DNA of 64,000 nucleotides from Mobilitalea sibirica (GCF_015999265.1 NZ_JAEAGR010000014.1:1-64000), one strand, 5' to 3'. Positions 27,504 through 37,215 are shown, counted from the stretch's first letter. A program made the numbers and translations. Notes: a model not told the origin generated them from the letters alone.

Positions 27504-29702
27504 TTAAATATAAAGATAACTATTTTTTAATTCTATTGATTTTGTGAATCTAATATCTCTGGAAGAACTTCCTATTCTTAATTCAAATTCTCCGGCCTCT
27601 GCCTTAAAGCATTTTGACGTTACATCGTAGAAGCCGAAAGCATTCTTATTAAGTATTATTACTACTTTCTTTTCTTCTCCTGCCTTTATAAACACCTTTG
27701 AAAAACCTTTTAACTCATGAATCGGTCGTTCTATGGATGCTTCTTTATCTGCGACATATACCTGTACTACCTCAGCTCCATCCATAGCTCCTGTATTTTT
27801 TATGATAACTTCAACCATAACCTTAAGATCATTTTTATTAATTTCCTTTACCGAAACATTCAGATCCTGATATTCAAATGTGGTATAGGACAAACCATGG
27901 CCAAAGCAGAATTCCGTTTCAATATCATAGGTATCATAATAACGATAGCCTACAAATACACCTTCTTTATAGGTTATTGAATTCAAATCTCCAAACTCTC
28001 CTATCTTATGGGCCGGAGAATCGTTAAGATACTTAGGAAATGTTTCAGGAAGTTTACCACAAGGATTCATGTCACCAAGAAGAACCTCAGCCAAAGCTGT
28101 TCCGCCCTCCATTCCAGCATACCAGCACCAGACAATCGCCTTGGCTTTATCGGACCAGCGGTTCATCTCAACAGGAGAACCTGCCATAATAACCACCACT
28201 GCCTTAGGGTTGACTTTCAGAATCTCTTCGATTAACCGATCCTGATAATAAGGTAGTTCCATATCCGTACGGTCCTGCCCCTCAACATCATATTCATGGT
28301 CCAGTCCGCCGATAATAATAACCTCATCACTTTCCTTCGCAAGCTCAACCGCCTCCTTAAGAAGAAGCTCTCCTTGTCGGTTTATCTCTTCTAAAACCAA
28401 CTGCTTCTTTTTTTCCAGTTCCTTCGCTTCTTCCTCCGTTAGCTCTTTCTCCCTTTCAATGCTATGCTGTTGCCAGTTATGCTCCTTCTCTTCCTTCGTC
28501 GGTACATAATAGCCTTTGGCATATTTTATATCCACATTGCCGCCCAGCTTCATCTTTAATCCCAGCAATGGTGATATCTCATAAAGTGCTTTGATTTCTG
28601 CGCTACCGCCTCCGTCCGAATGAACTCTCTCTGCATTTTGTCCGATTACAGCAATGGATTTCAAGCCCTTTTTCTTAATCGGAAGACGATCCTCTTCATT
28701 CTTGAGAAGTATGATAGATTCTCTGGCCCCCTCTAAGATAATTTCACGATGCTTCATATCGTTATAGGTTCCGGTATTTCTGTTTTCCCTATCATCCCCA
28801 AGCATCTTAATTCGATACATGGTTCGAAGGATATTTCTTATTTTAGTATCGATATAAGCTTCCTCTATTTCACCATTCATTACCGCATTATATAGAGGCT
28901 TTGCCATATAGTAATTGTCAAAATCCGGCCCAACTGACATTTCAATATCCAGTCCTGATAAAGCCGCCTGCTTCGTATCATGTACGGCTCCCCAATCAGA
29001 GATGACAGCACCGTCATATTCCCATTCTTCCCGTAACACTTTAGTCAGAAGGAATTTACTCTGGGAACAATGCTCACCATATAAAAGATTATAGGCTCCC
29101 ATTAAGGTGAAACTTTCTCCTTGGTGAATTGCAGCATAAAATCCCGGAAAATAAATTTCTCGCAATGTACGCTCATCCATATACGTATCAACCCAGAGCC
29201 GTTTCGTTTCCTGGTTGTTTGCTGCAAAATGCTTCACACAGGCAGCTACGTCATTTTCCTGTATACCCTGTATCAAAGGAACCACTAACTCCTCTATTAG
29301 TTTGGGGTCCTCACTCATATATTCAAAATTCCTGCCACAGAGCGGGCTTCTTTTAATGTTAATTCCCGGTGCTAATATCACATCCTTACCACGGCCTCTG
29401 GCTTCTGCCCCTAATACTTGTCCGGTTTTATAGGCAATATCTTTGTTCCAAGTGGCAGCAAGAGCACTGTTACTGGGTAAATAAGATACCTGATCATCTG
29501 TCGTTCCTACATTGGTCCAATCTTTTAAAGCGAACTCTTTTCGTACTCCCATAGGTCCATCTGACATTTTTAACGGTGGAATTCCTAATCTTTTTACACC
29601 GGCTGTTTGAAATATCCCTTCTCCATGGATCATAGCAATCTTTTCTTCCAAGGTTAGTTCACTTACTAATTCTTCGATTTTTGTTTCGTCTACATTCATC
29701 AT
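27504..29702 (-). CDS. GH3 family beta-glucosidase/beta-xylosidase
   Basis: A 732-aa glycoside hydrolase of family 3. The N-terminal TIM-barrel has MSDGPMGVR, KHFAANNQE and VISDWGAVHD, in which the nucleophile Asp is about residue 236. The (alpha/beta)6 domain follows, with the acid/base probably in IIIGGLDHEYDVEGQDR. A long Lys/Glu-rich helical insert (about 395-460) sits in that domain. A fibronectin-like C-terminal domain ends the protein. No signal peptide, so it acts inside the cell on imported oligosaccharides (cellodextrins or xylo-oligomers, inference). The ATG at 29702 has GAGGGG 8 bases before. Confidence 0.9.
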   Translation of the reverse strand: MMNVDETKIEELVSELTLEEKIAMIHGEGIFQTAGVKRLGIPPLKMSDGPMGVRKEFALKDWTNVGTTDDQVSYLPSNSALAATWNKDIAYKTGQVLGAEARGRGKDVILAPGINIKRSPLCGRNFEYMSEDPKLIEELVVPLIQGIQENDVAACVKHFAANNQETKRLWVDTYMDERTLREIYFPGFYAAIHQGESFTLMGAYNLLYGEHCSQSKFLLTKVLREEWEYDGAVISDWGAVHDTKQAALSGLDIEMSVGPDFDNYYMAKPLYNAVMNGEIEEAYIDTKIRNILRTMYRIKMLGDDRENRNTGTYNDMKHREIILEGARESIILLKNEEDRLPIKKKGLKSIAVIGQNAERVHSDGGGSAEIKALYEISPLLGLKMKLGGNVDIKYAKGYYVPTKEEKEHNWQQHSIEREKELTEEEAKELEKKKQLVLEEINRQGELLLKEAVELAKESDEVIIIGGLDHEYDVEGQDRTDMELPYYQDRLIEEILKVNPKAVVVIMAGSPVEMNRWSDKAKAIVWCWYAGMEGGTALAEVLLGDMNPCGKLPETFPKYLNDSPAHKIGEFGDLNSITYKEGVFVGYRYYDTYDIETEFCFGHGLSYTTFEYQDLNVSVKEINKNDLKVMVEVIIKNTGAMDGAEVVQVYVADKEASIERPIHELKGFSKVFIKAGEEKKVVIILNKNAFGFYDVTSKCFKAEAGEFELRIGSSSRDIRFTKSIELKNSYLYI

Positions 29703-30043
29703 TTTATAAGCCCCTCATTTCTTTATCTTTGAATTATATAATCTTCTTATTAATTTCTCTAAATCTATCGTACTTTATTATACTTAAATTAAATTTATCC
29801 CAAAATGGATCTCAAGACATAAAACAGAATAGTTTTGTAGAGAAAACTTTTGCAATATCTAGATTATATCAAAGTAAACCATAAATAAAAATGTACTATT
29901 CTCTTTATGTTTACATGAAATTTGTCTTATTTTTCTATCTTATGTAGGAATTATTCTAATACATCTCCTTTTCCATAAGAGATAAATTTCTGTGGTTTTA
30001 TCCTCAGCTTTATAACCGTAGTTTATTACCTTTAATTTTTAGC
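29703..30043. other. AT-rich intergenic region
   Basis: No gene seen. It should hold the GH3 promoter on the minus strand, but no consensus box is clear. Confidence 0.3.
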
Positions 30044-30091
30044 ATAATAAAAGGATGTCATTCTTTCGAACTTAAAAGCTCTGACACCCTT
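30044..30091 (-). terminator. Terminator after the YczE-type gene
   Basis: AAGGGTGTCA and TGACATCCTT arms (one mismatch) with TTTATT after, on the minus strand, just past the stop at 30098. Confidence 0.7.
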
Positions 30092-30097
30092 CCTTCT

Positions 30098-30778
30098 TTA
30101 CTGTTGATTTCTACTATATATTTTATTAATTAATCTTTCATTGATCGGAAGAAAAATCCCTGCAACAGGTCCAACCAGAAAGGCACATATAACGGTGCCA
30201 ATTCCAAATATGCCTCCGAACATTCCTCCGACTGCAACGAAGGTGAAATCCACTATGATTCGTATCAAACTGAACTTTTTATGTATCTTATCACTGATTA
30301 CAAGTGCAACCAAATCATTCGGACCGGTTCCGGCCTCTGATTTTATTACAATTGTCATTCCGAAAGCAAGTATGATACAACCTACACTGAGGACGATAAG
30401 TCTTACGATATAAGGTAATGTCTCATTGATGTAATCTTTTAAAATAAAAGTAAACATATCGATAATAGGTCCACCAAATAGCATGCATAAAACGGTTCCG
30501 ATTTTTATGTAACTACGATTCACTACCAGTAAAATTAAAATAACTATAAAGCTTATGAATATATGGGTATAACCGTGAGTCAGAAAAGACAAAGGAAATA
30601 AATCCTGTAACGATCGATAGATCCCCTGAACAAATACATTATAAGGATCGGATCCCAAATTAGTCTGTATAAATAAGGTGACTCCAAAATGAGCAATTGT
30701 AAGTCCAACCATTAATACCAGAATATGTAACAGTAAGCTTCTGATACTATTCTTCGTTATAGTTTTCGTAAGCTGCAT
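30098..30778 (-). CDS. YczE/YyaS/YitT-type membrane protein
   Basis: A 226-aa integral membrane protein of about five helices, a Firmicute family with no known transport function. Typical marks are the GVTLFIQTNLGSDPYNVF loop and GTGPNDLV near the middle. GGGAGAGAG precedes the ATG. It starts 28 bases after the YccF-type gene's stop, so the two are probably co-transcribed. Confidence 0.8.
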   Translation of the reverse strand: MQLTKTITKNSIRSLLLHILVLMVGLTIAHFGVTLFIQTNLGSDPYNVFVQGIYRSLQDLFPLSFLTHGYTHIFISFIVILILLVVNRSYIKIGTVLCMLFGGPIIDMFTFILKDYINETLPYIVRLIVLSVGCIILAFGMTIVIKSEAGTGPNDLVALVISDKIHKKFSLIRIIVDFTFVAVGGMFGGIFGIGTVICAFLVGPVAGIFLPINERLINKIYSRNQQ

Positions 30779-30806
30779 GATTCTCTCTCCCGGTTTTTAC
30801 TTTCTT

Positions 30807-31172
30807 TTAATGCTGTTCAATGGTTGCACCAAAAGGCATCAAAGCTAATTTAGCAATCTTAAAATGCTGTAATCCAAAGGGAATACCAATTACTGTTAAA
30901 CATAATACTCCACCTATGATAGCAGATTCAATGGCAAGCGGGATACCGGATACTACCAGCCATATAATGTTTAATAATAATGATCCTACCCCGCCACCAT
31001 ATCTGATTTCCTTTCCAAACGGGAAGAAGCTTAATCCGGCAAACTTAAAGCATTGTAATCCTATTGGAATTCCAATTATGGTAATACACCACAAAATACC
31101 GATAACCAGCCAACTAAGACCACTTATAAATCCACCAAACAGAAACCATAAAATATTACCTAAACACCCCAT
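30807..31172 (-). CDS. YccF-domain membrane protein
   Basis: A 121-aa protein with two tandem YccF repeats, each ending in GIP(I/F)GLQ(C/H)FK(F/I)A. Four membrane helices are expected. Function unknown. ATG 31172 follows GGAGG by 6 bases; the longer frame to 31226 is not backed by a site. First gene of a two-gene unit with the YczE-type gene. Confidence 0.88.
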   Translation of the reverse strand: MGCLGNILWFLFGGFISGLSWLVIGILWCITIIGIPIGLQCFKFAGLSFFPFGKEIRYGGGVGSLLLNIIWLVVSGIPLAIESAIIGGVLCLTVIGIPFGLQHFKIAKLALMPFGATIEQH

Positions 31173-31484
31173 AGTAATCCTCCATCCTATCGCTTTTCGA
31201 TACAAAAAATCAGAAAACATATTCACCTATAAGTTCTTCCTATAAAACCCATAAATGCACTTAGATTATATCATTAGTTCAACGGTCTGTCTACTTATGT
31301 CGAAATTCTTCTTCCCTTTGAGAATTCGAAAAAATTCGATGTTATATATACTTATACTTATAAAAAATATTTCTAGTCTTAAAAAATTTTTACGTGTTTT
31401 ATTTGTATATTTATGTTATAATTACCAAAATATGAAAGACCGTAACCTCAAACTTACTATATTTAGGCTAATAGGAGGATGAAG

Positions 31485-31946
31485 ATGGAATATAAAGATC
31501 GATTTGACCAATTATTTCAACAATTGGGTAGCCATAAAACTATGGTTTTGGCGACCTCTGCTGATAATCGTACCACGGCTAGAATGATGAGCTGCATTAT
31601 GTTAAATAATAAGATCTATTGTCAGACGGATATTGATTTTCAAAAATCAAAACAGATTCTTAAGAATCCTTTTGTAGCCTTGTGTGTGGATAATATTCAG
31701 ATAGAAGGAGAGGCTACAATTAAGGGTAGCCCTATGGAGGAATGCAACAGTGAATTTGTCGAAGCCTTTAAGACATATTTTAGAGGTTCCTATGATACCT
31801 ATTCCAGCTTATCCAACGAGATTGTAATTGAAATAGCACCTACATTAATAACCCTTTATTGCTATGATAACAAAAAACCGTATCGTGAATTTATTGATTG
31901 TAAGCAACAAAAAGTACACATAAAACAATATGAAATTGGTAGATAA
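31485..31946 (+). CDS. Pyridoxamine 5'-phosphate oxidase-family split-barrel protein
   Basis: A 153-aa flavin-binding-fold protein, similar to general stress FMN proteins. The strand-loop FQKSKQILKNPFVALCVDNIQIEGEA is typical. No catalytic role is shown. It uses the ATG at 31485: AGGAGG is 6 bases upstream, and it overlaps an earlier ATG that would be too close. Followed by a second protein of the same fold after 43 bases, likely one operon. Confidence 0.8.
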   Translation: MEYKDRFDQLFQQLGSHKTMVLATSADNRTTARMMSCIMLNNKIYCQTDIDFQKSKQILKNPFVALCVDNIQIEGEATIKGSPMEECNSEFVEAFKTYFRGSYDTYSSLSNEIVIEIAPTLITLYCYDNKKPYREFIDCKQQKVHIKQYEIGR

Positions 31947-31989
31947 ATTAACTACATTTTTATAAAATAAAATAAAAAGAGGTACAAAT

Positions 31990-32466
31990 ATGAGAAGAAA
32001 AGACCGTGAAGTTACAGACATTAATGATATTCTAGACATTCTACAAAAATGTGATGTTTGCAGAATTGCATTTTTTGATAATGAATATCCATACATTCTT
32101 CCTTTGAATTTTGGTTATGTCTATGAGAACGATGTAATTAAACTCTATTTTCATGGAGCAAAGGAGGGTAAAAAACTACAATTAATAAAAAACAACCCAA
32201 AGGTTGCCTTTGAAATGGATTGCTCCCATAAGTTGATTACTGGGAAAAAGGCGTGCGATTACACCATGGAATATGAAAGTATTTGCGGTACCGGTGTGAT
32301 AGAAATATTAGATGAAGACCAGACAGAATATGCTTTGACACAGATTATGAAGCAGTATTCCGATCAATATAGCTTTGAATTTGACGAAAGATATTTAAAA
32401 GCTGTATCTGTCTTACAGTTAACAGTCAAGCAAATAAACGGAAAACGTTTGCATCGTTCCCATTAA
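31990..32466 (+). CDS. NimA-like flavin/nitroreductase-type split-barrel protein
   Basis: A 158-aa protein of the pyridoxamine oxidase-like group that includes nitroimidazole-resistance NimA. The FHGAKEGKKLQLI loop, with the His used for the prosthetic group in that family, and the CDVCRIAFFDNEYPYILPL start are diagnostic. It may reduce nitro compounds, but substrate is not known. A good stem-loop terminator follows. Confidence 0.82.
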   Translation: MRRKDREVTDINDILDILQKCDVCRIAFFDNEYPYILPLNFGYVYENDVIKLYFHGAKEGKKLQLIKNNPKVAFEMDCSHKLITGKKACDYTMEYESICGTGVIEILDEDQTEYALTQIMKQYSDQYSFEFDERYLKAVSVLQLTVKQINGKRLHRSH

Positions 32467-32471
32467 TGATA

Positions 32472-32514
32472 GGAGGACCATCAGATGGTTTTTAATCATC
32501 CGATGGTCCTTCTT
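32472..32514 (+). terminator. Terminator after the NimA-like gene
   Basis: GGACCATCAGATG and CATCCGATGGTCC arms, then TTCTT. Confidence 0.8.
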
Positions 32515-32645
32515 ATCTAAACACGAAAGTTCCTCACAAACTTCGCGTACTATCAGTATTTAATACTAATATTTTTTATAGCTACTATATTTCGTTCTAC
32601 CTTTTCTACGCTTTTTAGTTTAGTAAAACATAGAATGATTATAGA

Positions 32646-33269
32646 CTATACGATAAACGGAATAAACATTTTAGTTCTTTTTCGATATGCTTCATAATCA
32701 GCTCCAAATTGATCTACCATATCCCTCTCCTCCCGTTTTGCAAGTCTGACATATAAGATTATAATAACCGGGAATAAGATTAATAAGGGTATTGTAACCC
32801 ATTCTGCCAACATTCCAAATGACAAAAGCATCAGGCCGGTATACTGCGGATGACGGATATATCGATAAATTCCGGTCGTAACTAAAATTCCCTCTCCCTC
32901 TTTCTTTGACCAGTATTTTTTATATATATTGTACCATCCATTTAAGATTAATATCAAAGCTATAATTGCACAGGTATAATTTATGTACATACCGAGATAT
33001 CCAACAGAGTCAAACAATGTATGTCCCCACAAAACTCCATTCGGGAGATTTTTTCCTATAATCCATGAAATCACATACATGCTGAATGGTATTCCATGCA
33101 TTTCAATGGCAAATGCCAGCACAAAAGCAATATAAGTTCCCACCGGCTTTTTATCCATCTTTTTATAAAACGGAATAAAGAAAAGAACCACACTATAAAC
33201 AACAATAAAAAAAACCACACCAAACCAATTATGAAAATGACTTTCTAATGTCTCTCTCAAATAATACAC
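32646..33269 (-). CDS. Isoprenylcysteine/phospholipid methyltransferase-like membrane protein
   Basis: A 207-aa protein with about five membrane helices. Its C-terminal part has the ICMT/PEMT family signature: GIYRYIRHPQYTGLMLL (His/Tyr SAM-binding motif) and REERDMVDQFGADYEAYRKRT. It probably methylates a lipid-linked substrate in the membrane; the substrate is unknown. A sigma-A promoter lies just upstream on the minus strand. Confidence 0.85.
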   Translation of the reverse strand: MYYLRETLESHFHNWFGVVFFIVVYSVVLFFIPFYKKMDKKPVGTYIAFVLAFAIEMHGIPFSMYVISWIIGKNLPNGVLWGHTLFDSVGYLGMYINYTCAIIALILILNGWYNIYKKYWSKKEGEGILVTTGIYRYIRHPQYTGLMLLSFGMLAEWVTIPLLILFPVIIILYVRLAKREERDMVDQFGADYEAYRKRTKMFIPFIV

Positions 33270-33295
33270 ACCTTTCCCCTTTGGTATTATATAAC

Positions 33296-33324
33296 ATTTT
33301 ATGGCTCCTATTTTATTTTGTCAA
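33296..33324 (-). promoter_or_regulatory. Sigma-A promoter of the methyltransferase-like gene
   Basis: TTGACA (33319-33324), 17-base spacer, TAAAAT (33296-33301). Confidence 0.7.
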
Positions 33325-33372
33325 TATTTTAACATATGCTTTTGTCATTATTGAATTTTTTTGAGTATAATT

Positions 33373-34323
33373 TTACATTATCTCAAGACCTGTATTGGTT
33401 CCTGTTCCTTTAAAGATAATATTACGGTGTATATCAGTTAACTGTACTTCTACTTTAGCGTTGATACTCTCAATAATATCTCGTTTCATAAAACCATTTT
33501 TCGGTGCTTTTAATATTCCTCCATTTGTATGATATACCTTTATCTTTAGATAATATTTACGATCTTTTAGAACAATCCAAATATAGTCTTTGAGTATTTT
33601 TAGTTGACACAGCTTAGCACCTGTATACGTAGCAAATACATAGATTTCTTCTGCCAGTCTGATGAAGGATATAAACCCCGGAAAGCTGTAACCAAACAGA
33701 GGAATATCAGCTATAGAAAACATAACGCTAACATCATATTCCCCAAAATGATTGGATTGAAGCCATATCCATGATTTCGGAAATGACTTTCCCCAATCTT
33801 TTTCAATATAGCCATACCCACTGGTAAAATCGATTTGATTTTGACAAATACCTAAAAAGCCTTGAATGTTATGGTGGATATTAACAATTCCATGATAACA
33901 CTCCATAAAAGGTATATAAGAAAAGTAACCCATGATACCGGGTTTTAGTATAGTCTTAGGTAACTTAATTATATTATAAAAACTAAGTTTTCCTTTGATT
34001 ATAATATCTTTGCCTATCAGATTTAGATGTATTTTATCTCTTGAAAAGTAATTGTTTGCAATCCTGATTTCAAATTTCTTTTCATTATAAGAAAAATCCG
34101 TATAATGAAAACGAAATATTTCAACTGTATTATTGTTAAGTAAAACTTGAATAAAGGCATGGGAATCCTGCATTCCACTTCCGATAGAAACGCCGGGAAT
34201 GACTGCAATAGCATGTTTCATGGTTGGGTCTATCAGTTTAAAATACCATCCTTCAAAATAATTTTTCTTTTTATATTTTCCTTGAAAAAGCTCCGGGTAG
34301 AATATTTTTCTAATTCGATACAT
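33373..34323 (-). CDS. Tocopherol cyclase-like protein
   Basis: A 316-aa protein of the tocopherol cyclase family, which in phototrophs forms the ring of vitamin E. Here the N-terminal KNYFEGWYFKLID and the YIEKDWGKSFPKSWIWLQSNHF motif match the family (E, W and H residues in the barrel). A Firmicute does not make tocopherol, so the substrate must differ. No signal peptide. It could process a quinone or membrane lipid (inference). Promoter not identified; the next gene downstream has its own promoter. Confidence 0.8.
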   Translation of the reverse strand: MYRIRKIFYPELFQGKYKKKNYFEGWYFKLIDPTMKHAIAVIPGVSIGSGMQDSHAFIQVLLNNNTVEIFRFHYTDFSYNEKKFEIRIANNYFSRDKIHLNLIGKDIIIKGKLSFYNIIKLPKTILKPGIMGYFSYIPFMECYHGIVNIHHNIQGFLGICQNQIDFTSGYGYIEKDWGKSFPKSWIWLQSNHFGEYDVSVMFSIADIPLFGYSFPGFISFIRLAEEIYVFATYTGAKLCQLKILKDYIWIVLKDRKYYLKIKVYHTNGGILKAPKNGFMKRDIIESINAKVEVQLTDIHRNIIFKGTGTNTGLEIM

Positions 34324-34370
34324 AATTAATTTTCCTTATTATTTATTTATTTGTATAAATCACTTCTGTT

Positions 34371-34683
34371 CTAGCTAGAGCAACCTCTCGATACTTCGTA
34401 TCTCGGGTTCGCTGGGCGCGCTCGCATCTTTCTAGCTAGCGCAACCTCTCGATACTTCGTATCTCGGGTTCGCTGGGCGCGCTCGCATCTTTCTAGCTAG
34501 CGCAACCTCTCGATACTTCGTATCTCGGGTTCACTGGGCGCGCTCGCATCTTTCTAGCTAGCGCAACCTCTCGATACTTCGTATCTCGGGTTCGCTGGGC
34601 GCGCTCGCATCTTTCTAGCTAGCGCAACCTCTCGATACTTCGTATCTCGGGTTCGCTGGGCGCGCTCGCATCTTTCTAGCTAG
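34371..34683. repeat. Five 61-bp GC-rich tandem repeats
   Basis: CTAGCTAG recurs at 34371, 34432, 34493, 34554, 34615 and 34676, with nearly identical 61-base units between. Copy 3 has one G-to-A change and the first copy has one base different at its start. Each unit holds the hairpin GATACTTCGTATC and a GCGCGC box. GC content is well above the surrounding DNA. No coding frame is supported. Confidence 0.95.
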
Positions 34684-34687
34684 CTTG

Positions 34688-34750
34688 ATATTTCAATAAG
34701 ATAGCAGCTAATGAAACTAAAGTTTCTTAGCTGCTATCTTATTGAAATAT
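34688..34750. repeat. Long inverted repeat beside the tandem array
   Basis: Perfect 24-bp arms 34688-34711 and 34727-34750, plus an inner GAAAC/GTTTC pair. It follows the DUF2892-type gene on the minus strand and may end its transcript, but no T-run is outside the stem. Confidence 0.8.
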
Positions 34751-34782
34751 ACCTTAAGATGCTCACTTTGCCTTCACGCACA

Positions 34783-35244
34783 CTACATTTTGTCTGCTAT
34801 TTTTAAAAGTTCAACCGCATCTTTTGTATCCTTCGCAAAATCTCCTCTCAGCATTTTTAATGCCGTCTTTTCTGCACTTATTTCTTCTGCTGTCCTGACA
34901 CCCCATTTTCTCACCAAGGGAACAGGTGGACACCAGCCTTGTAAAGCATGCTGTAATACGAACATACCAATCAAACCGGTCAACAAAAACCAGCACCTGC
35001 TGGTTTTTATACCTAAGATAGAACTTAGGATTATTAAGGTCGCAGCATTCGCCTCTAACACTCTTTCCGTATCCCATTCTAGGTTTAAATATCTAATTCT
35101 ATCTGCAATTTCGTCCTCATTACAATTCTTATAGATATTTAGATTTCGTATCGTCTGATTTCTTATTTCAGCATTAATTAGTGGATCTGTACGAAGGAAT
35201 ACCCGTAAAGCTGTTGGGGGTAGTATCGTTCTTTTTTTGTTCAT
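34783..35244 (-). CDS. DUF2892/YgaP-type membrane protein
   Basis: A 153-aa protein with a two-helix central part resembling the YgaP/DUF2892 membrane domain (ATLIILSSILGI; GLIGMFVLQHALQGWCPPVPL), then a RTAEEISAEKTALKMLRGDF tail common in this group. Function unknown. Its start is uncertain: three in-frame starts (GTG, ATG, ATG) follow AAAGGTGAG and the third gives the best spacing. An isolated gene. Confidence 0.7.
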   Translation of the reverse strand: MNKKRTILPPTALRVFLRTDPLINAEIRNQTIRNLNIYKNCNEDEIADRIRYLNLEWDTERVLEANAATLIILSSILGIKTSRCWFLLTGLIGMFVLQHALQGWCPPVPLVRKWGVRTAEEISAEKTALKMLRGDFAKDTKDAVELLKIADKM

Positions 35245-35433
35245 CATCACTCACCTTTCTAAATTTTGATAATAGTATGTGTATCCAAAATAGAATCATA
35301 CATTCTATATAAAATTTGTTTATCTTTATTAATCTTCGTAATATAGTCTATCTTTTAAAATTTACGAAAATAAAGACAATCATAAGCTTTTATGCTAAAA
35401 TACTAAGGAATGACTACATAGGAGGATATACAC

Positions 35434-37164
35434 ATGAAATTATTATGGAGACTTGGAAAAGAAGCAATCCGTTATAAAGCTTTTTATCTGATTGCAATTT
35501 TATCTACCTTTGCATTAACGATCACAAACCTTACAGCACCTAAACTGCTGGCATCCATGACAGAACTAATTGAACAGGGAGCGGCTGAGGGTTCAAAAGA
35601 TAAAATCCTTATCATTACCTTGGCGCTGATTGCTGTTTATTTACTTAGAGTTTTATTTCGGTTCCTAAGTAACTACCTTTCCCATAAAGCTGCTTGGAAC
35701 CTGGTTGAGGATTTAAGAACACGGGTTTATGATAAGATACAGTCCTTTTCCATGAGCTTTTTTCATGATAAACAGACCGGAGATTTAATGAGCCGCGTTG
35801 TCAATGATACTGCAACCTTTGAACTGCTATATGCCCATATTATACCTGAGATGGTGACCAATATTGTGACGGTTGTGGGTGTTATGATTATCTTGTTAAC
35901 CATCGATGTAAAGCTTGCTCTTTTAACCTGTATCCCGATACCCATCATCTTATATTCCGGATGGATTTTTTCTACCAAGGTACGGCCTAACTTTACAAAA
36001 GCCCAGAAATCCTTAGCAGAACTTAATGCAAAGCTTCAGGATAACTTCTCAGGAATTCAGGAAATACAAGCCTTTGGTCAGGAGAGTTACGAAAAAAAGC
36101 AGGTTTCTACCCATGCCGGTGCATATACCGGCTCTATCCTTTATGCGTTAAAATTAAGCGGTGTATTTCATCCTGCCGTTGAATTCTTGTCTTCCACCGG
36201 TACAGTTATTGTTGTAGGAATTGGTGGTATCCTTGCCCTGGGTAATGAATTATCCGTATCCGATATTGTGGCATTCTTATTGTATCTTTCCCTTTTCTAC
36301 GCTCCTATTTCCGGCTTGGCCAGAATCTTAGAGGAAATACAGCAAGCCTATGCCGGTGCAGAAAGAGTTATGATGGTACTAGATACGCCAAATGATATTA
36401 TCAATGCCCCGGATGCAAAGGAAATGGATAAGGTCAAAGGAAGTATTACCTTCGATGGGGTAGATTTTAGATACGAAGAAGAAGTTCCGGTGTTAAAAGA
36501 TATCAGTTTTTCCTGTCAACCCGGACAGATGGTTGCACTGGTCGGACCCACCGGGGTTGGTAAGACAACCCTTACCCAGCTGATCTCCAGATTTTATGAC
36601 CCAACAGCCGGACAGGTTAAAATCGATGGAGAGGATATTAAACATGTAACCTTGGAAAGCCTTAGGGCAAACATTGCTCCGGTATTACAGGATACTTTCC
36701 TATTCAACGGAACAATTGCAGAGAACATAGGCTATGCGGATCCTACGGCTTCAAGAGAAGATATTATAGAAGCTGCCAAAGCTGCAAGAATTCACGATAA
36801 CATTATGGAAATGCCAAATCAATACGATACCAAGGTCGGCGAACGAGGCATGCGTCTCTCCGGAGGACAAAAGCAGCGAATTGCCATAGCACGGGCAATT
36901 CTTCGTAAAGCTCCTATCATTATATTAGATGAAGCTACCGCTTCTGTTGATGTTGAGACAGAGAAAGAAATCCAAAAAGCAATTGCAGATCTGGCTGGTA
37001 CAAGAACCATCGTAGCCATTGCTCACCGTCTCTCTACAATACAGAATGCAGACATTATTCTTGTATTGGAGGAAGGTCGAATTGTTCAAAGAGGTACTCA
37101 TAAGGAACTTTTAGAACAGGATGGTTTATATAAGCGATTAAATCAAGCTCAATCAAGACAATAG
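35434..37164 (+). CDS. ABC exporter half-transporter (permease plus ATPase)
   Basis: A 576-aa fused ABC transporter of the MsbA/LmrA type. Six membrane helices span about 15-310. The ATPase has Walker A GPTGVGKTT (371-379), LSGGQKQRIA (from 474), Walker B IIILDEATAS (near 493) and HRLS. It would work as a homodimer, as no partner gene is adjacent, and export a lipid, peptide or drug. AGGAGG precedes the ATG. Confidence 0.92.
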   Translation: MKLLWRLGKEAIRYKAFYLIAILSTFALTITNLTAPKLLASMTELIEQGAAEGSKDKILIITLALIAVYLLRVLFRFLSNYLSHKAAWNLVEDLRTRVYDKIQSFSMSFFHDKQTGDLMSRVVNDTATFELLYAHIIPEMVTNIVTVVGVMIILLTIDVKLALLTCIPIPIILYSGWIFSTKVRPNFTKAQKSLAELNAKLQDNFSGIQEIQAFGQESYEKKQVSTHAGAYTGSILYALKLSGVFHPAVEFLSSTGTVIVVGIGGILALGNELSVSDIVAFLLYLSLFYAPISGLARILEEIQQAYAGAERVMMVLDTPNDIINAPDAKEMDKVKGSITFDGVDFRYEEEVPVLKDISFSCQPGQMVALVGPTGVGKTTLTQLISRFYDPTAGQVKIDGEDIKHVTLESLRANIAPVLQDTFLFNGTIAENIGYADPTASREDIIEAAKAARIHDNIMEMPNQYDTKVGERGMRLSGGQKQRIAIARAILRKAPIIILDEATASVDVETEKEIQKAIADLAGTRTIVAIAHRLSTIQNADIILVLEEGRIVQRGTHKELLEQDGLYKRLNQAQSRQ

Positions 37165-37215
37165 TCAATTTAAAATGGGATGAAATGAATTAATTATTAC
37201 GCTTATTTAATTTTG

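Noticed and set aside
30820-31245. A 141-residue plus-strand open frame
   Set aside because: Opposite to the YccF-domain gene, whose repeats are clear; the plus-strand translation is a low-complexity mirror.
31464-31472. TTAGGCTAA as a DtxR operator before the split-barrel gene
   Set aside because: Only the 9-base core matches; the outer parts do not, and it sits next to the ribosome site.
34371-34683. CRISPR array
   Set aside because: The 61-base units are continuous and the same throughout; there are no unique spacers and no cas genes.
34742-35134. A 130-residue plus-strand open frame
   Set aside because: Antisense to the DUF2892-type gene and starts inside the inverted repeat, with no ribosome site.
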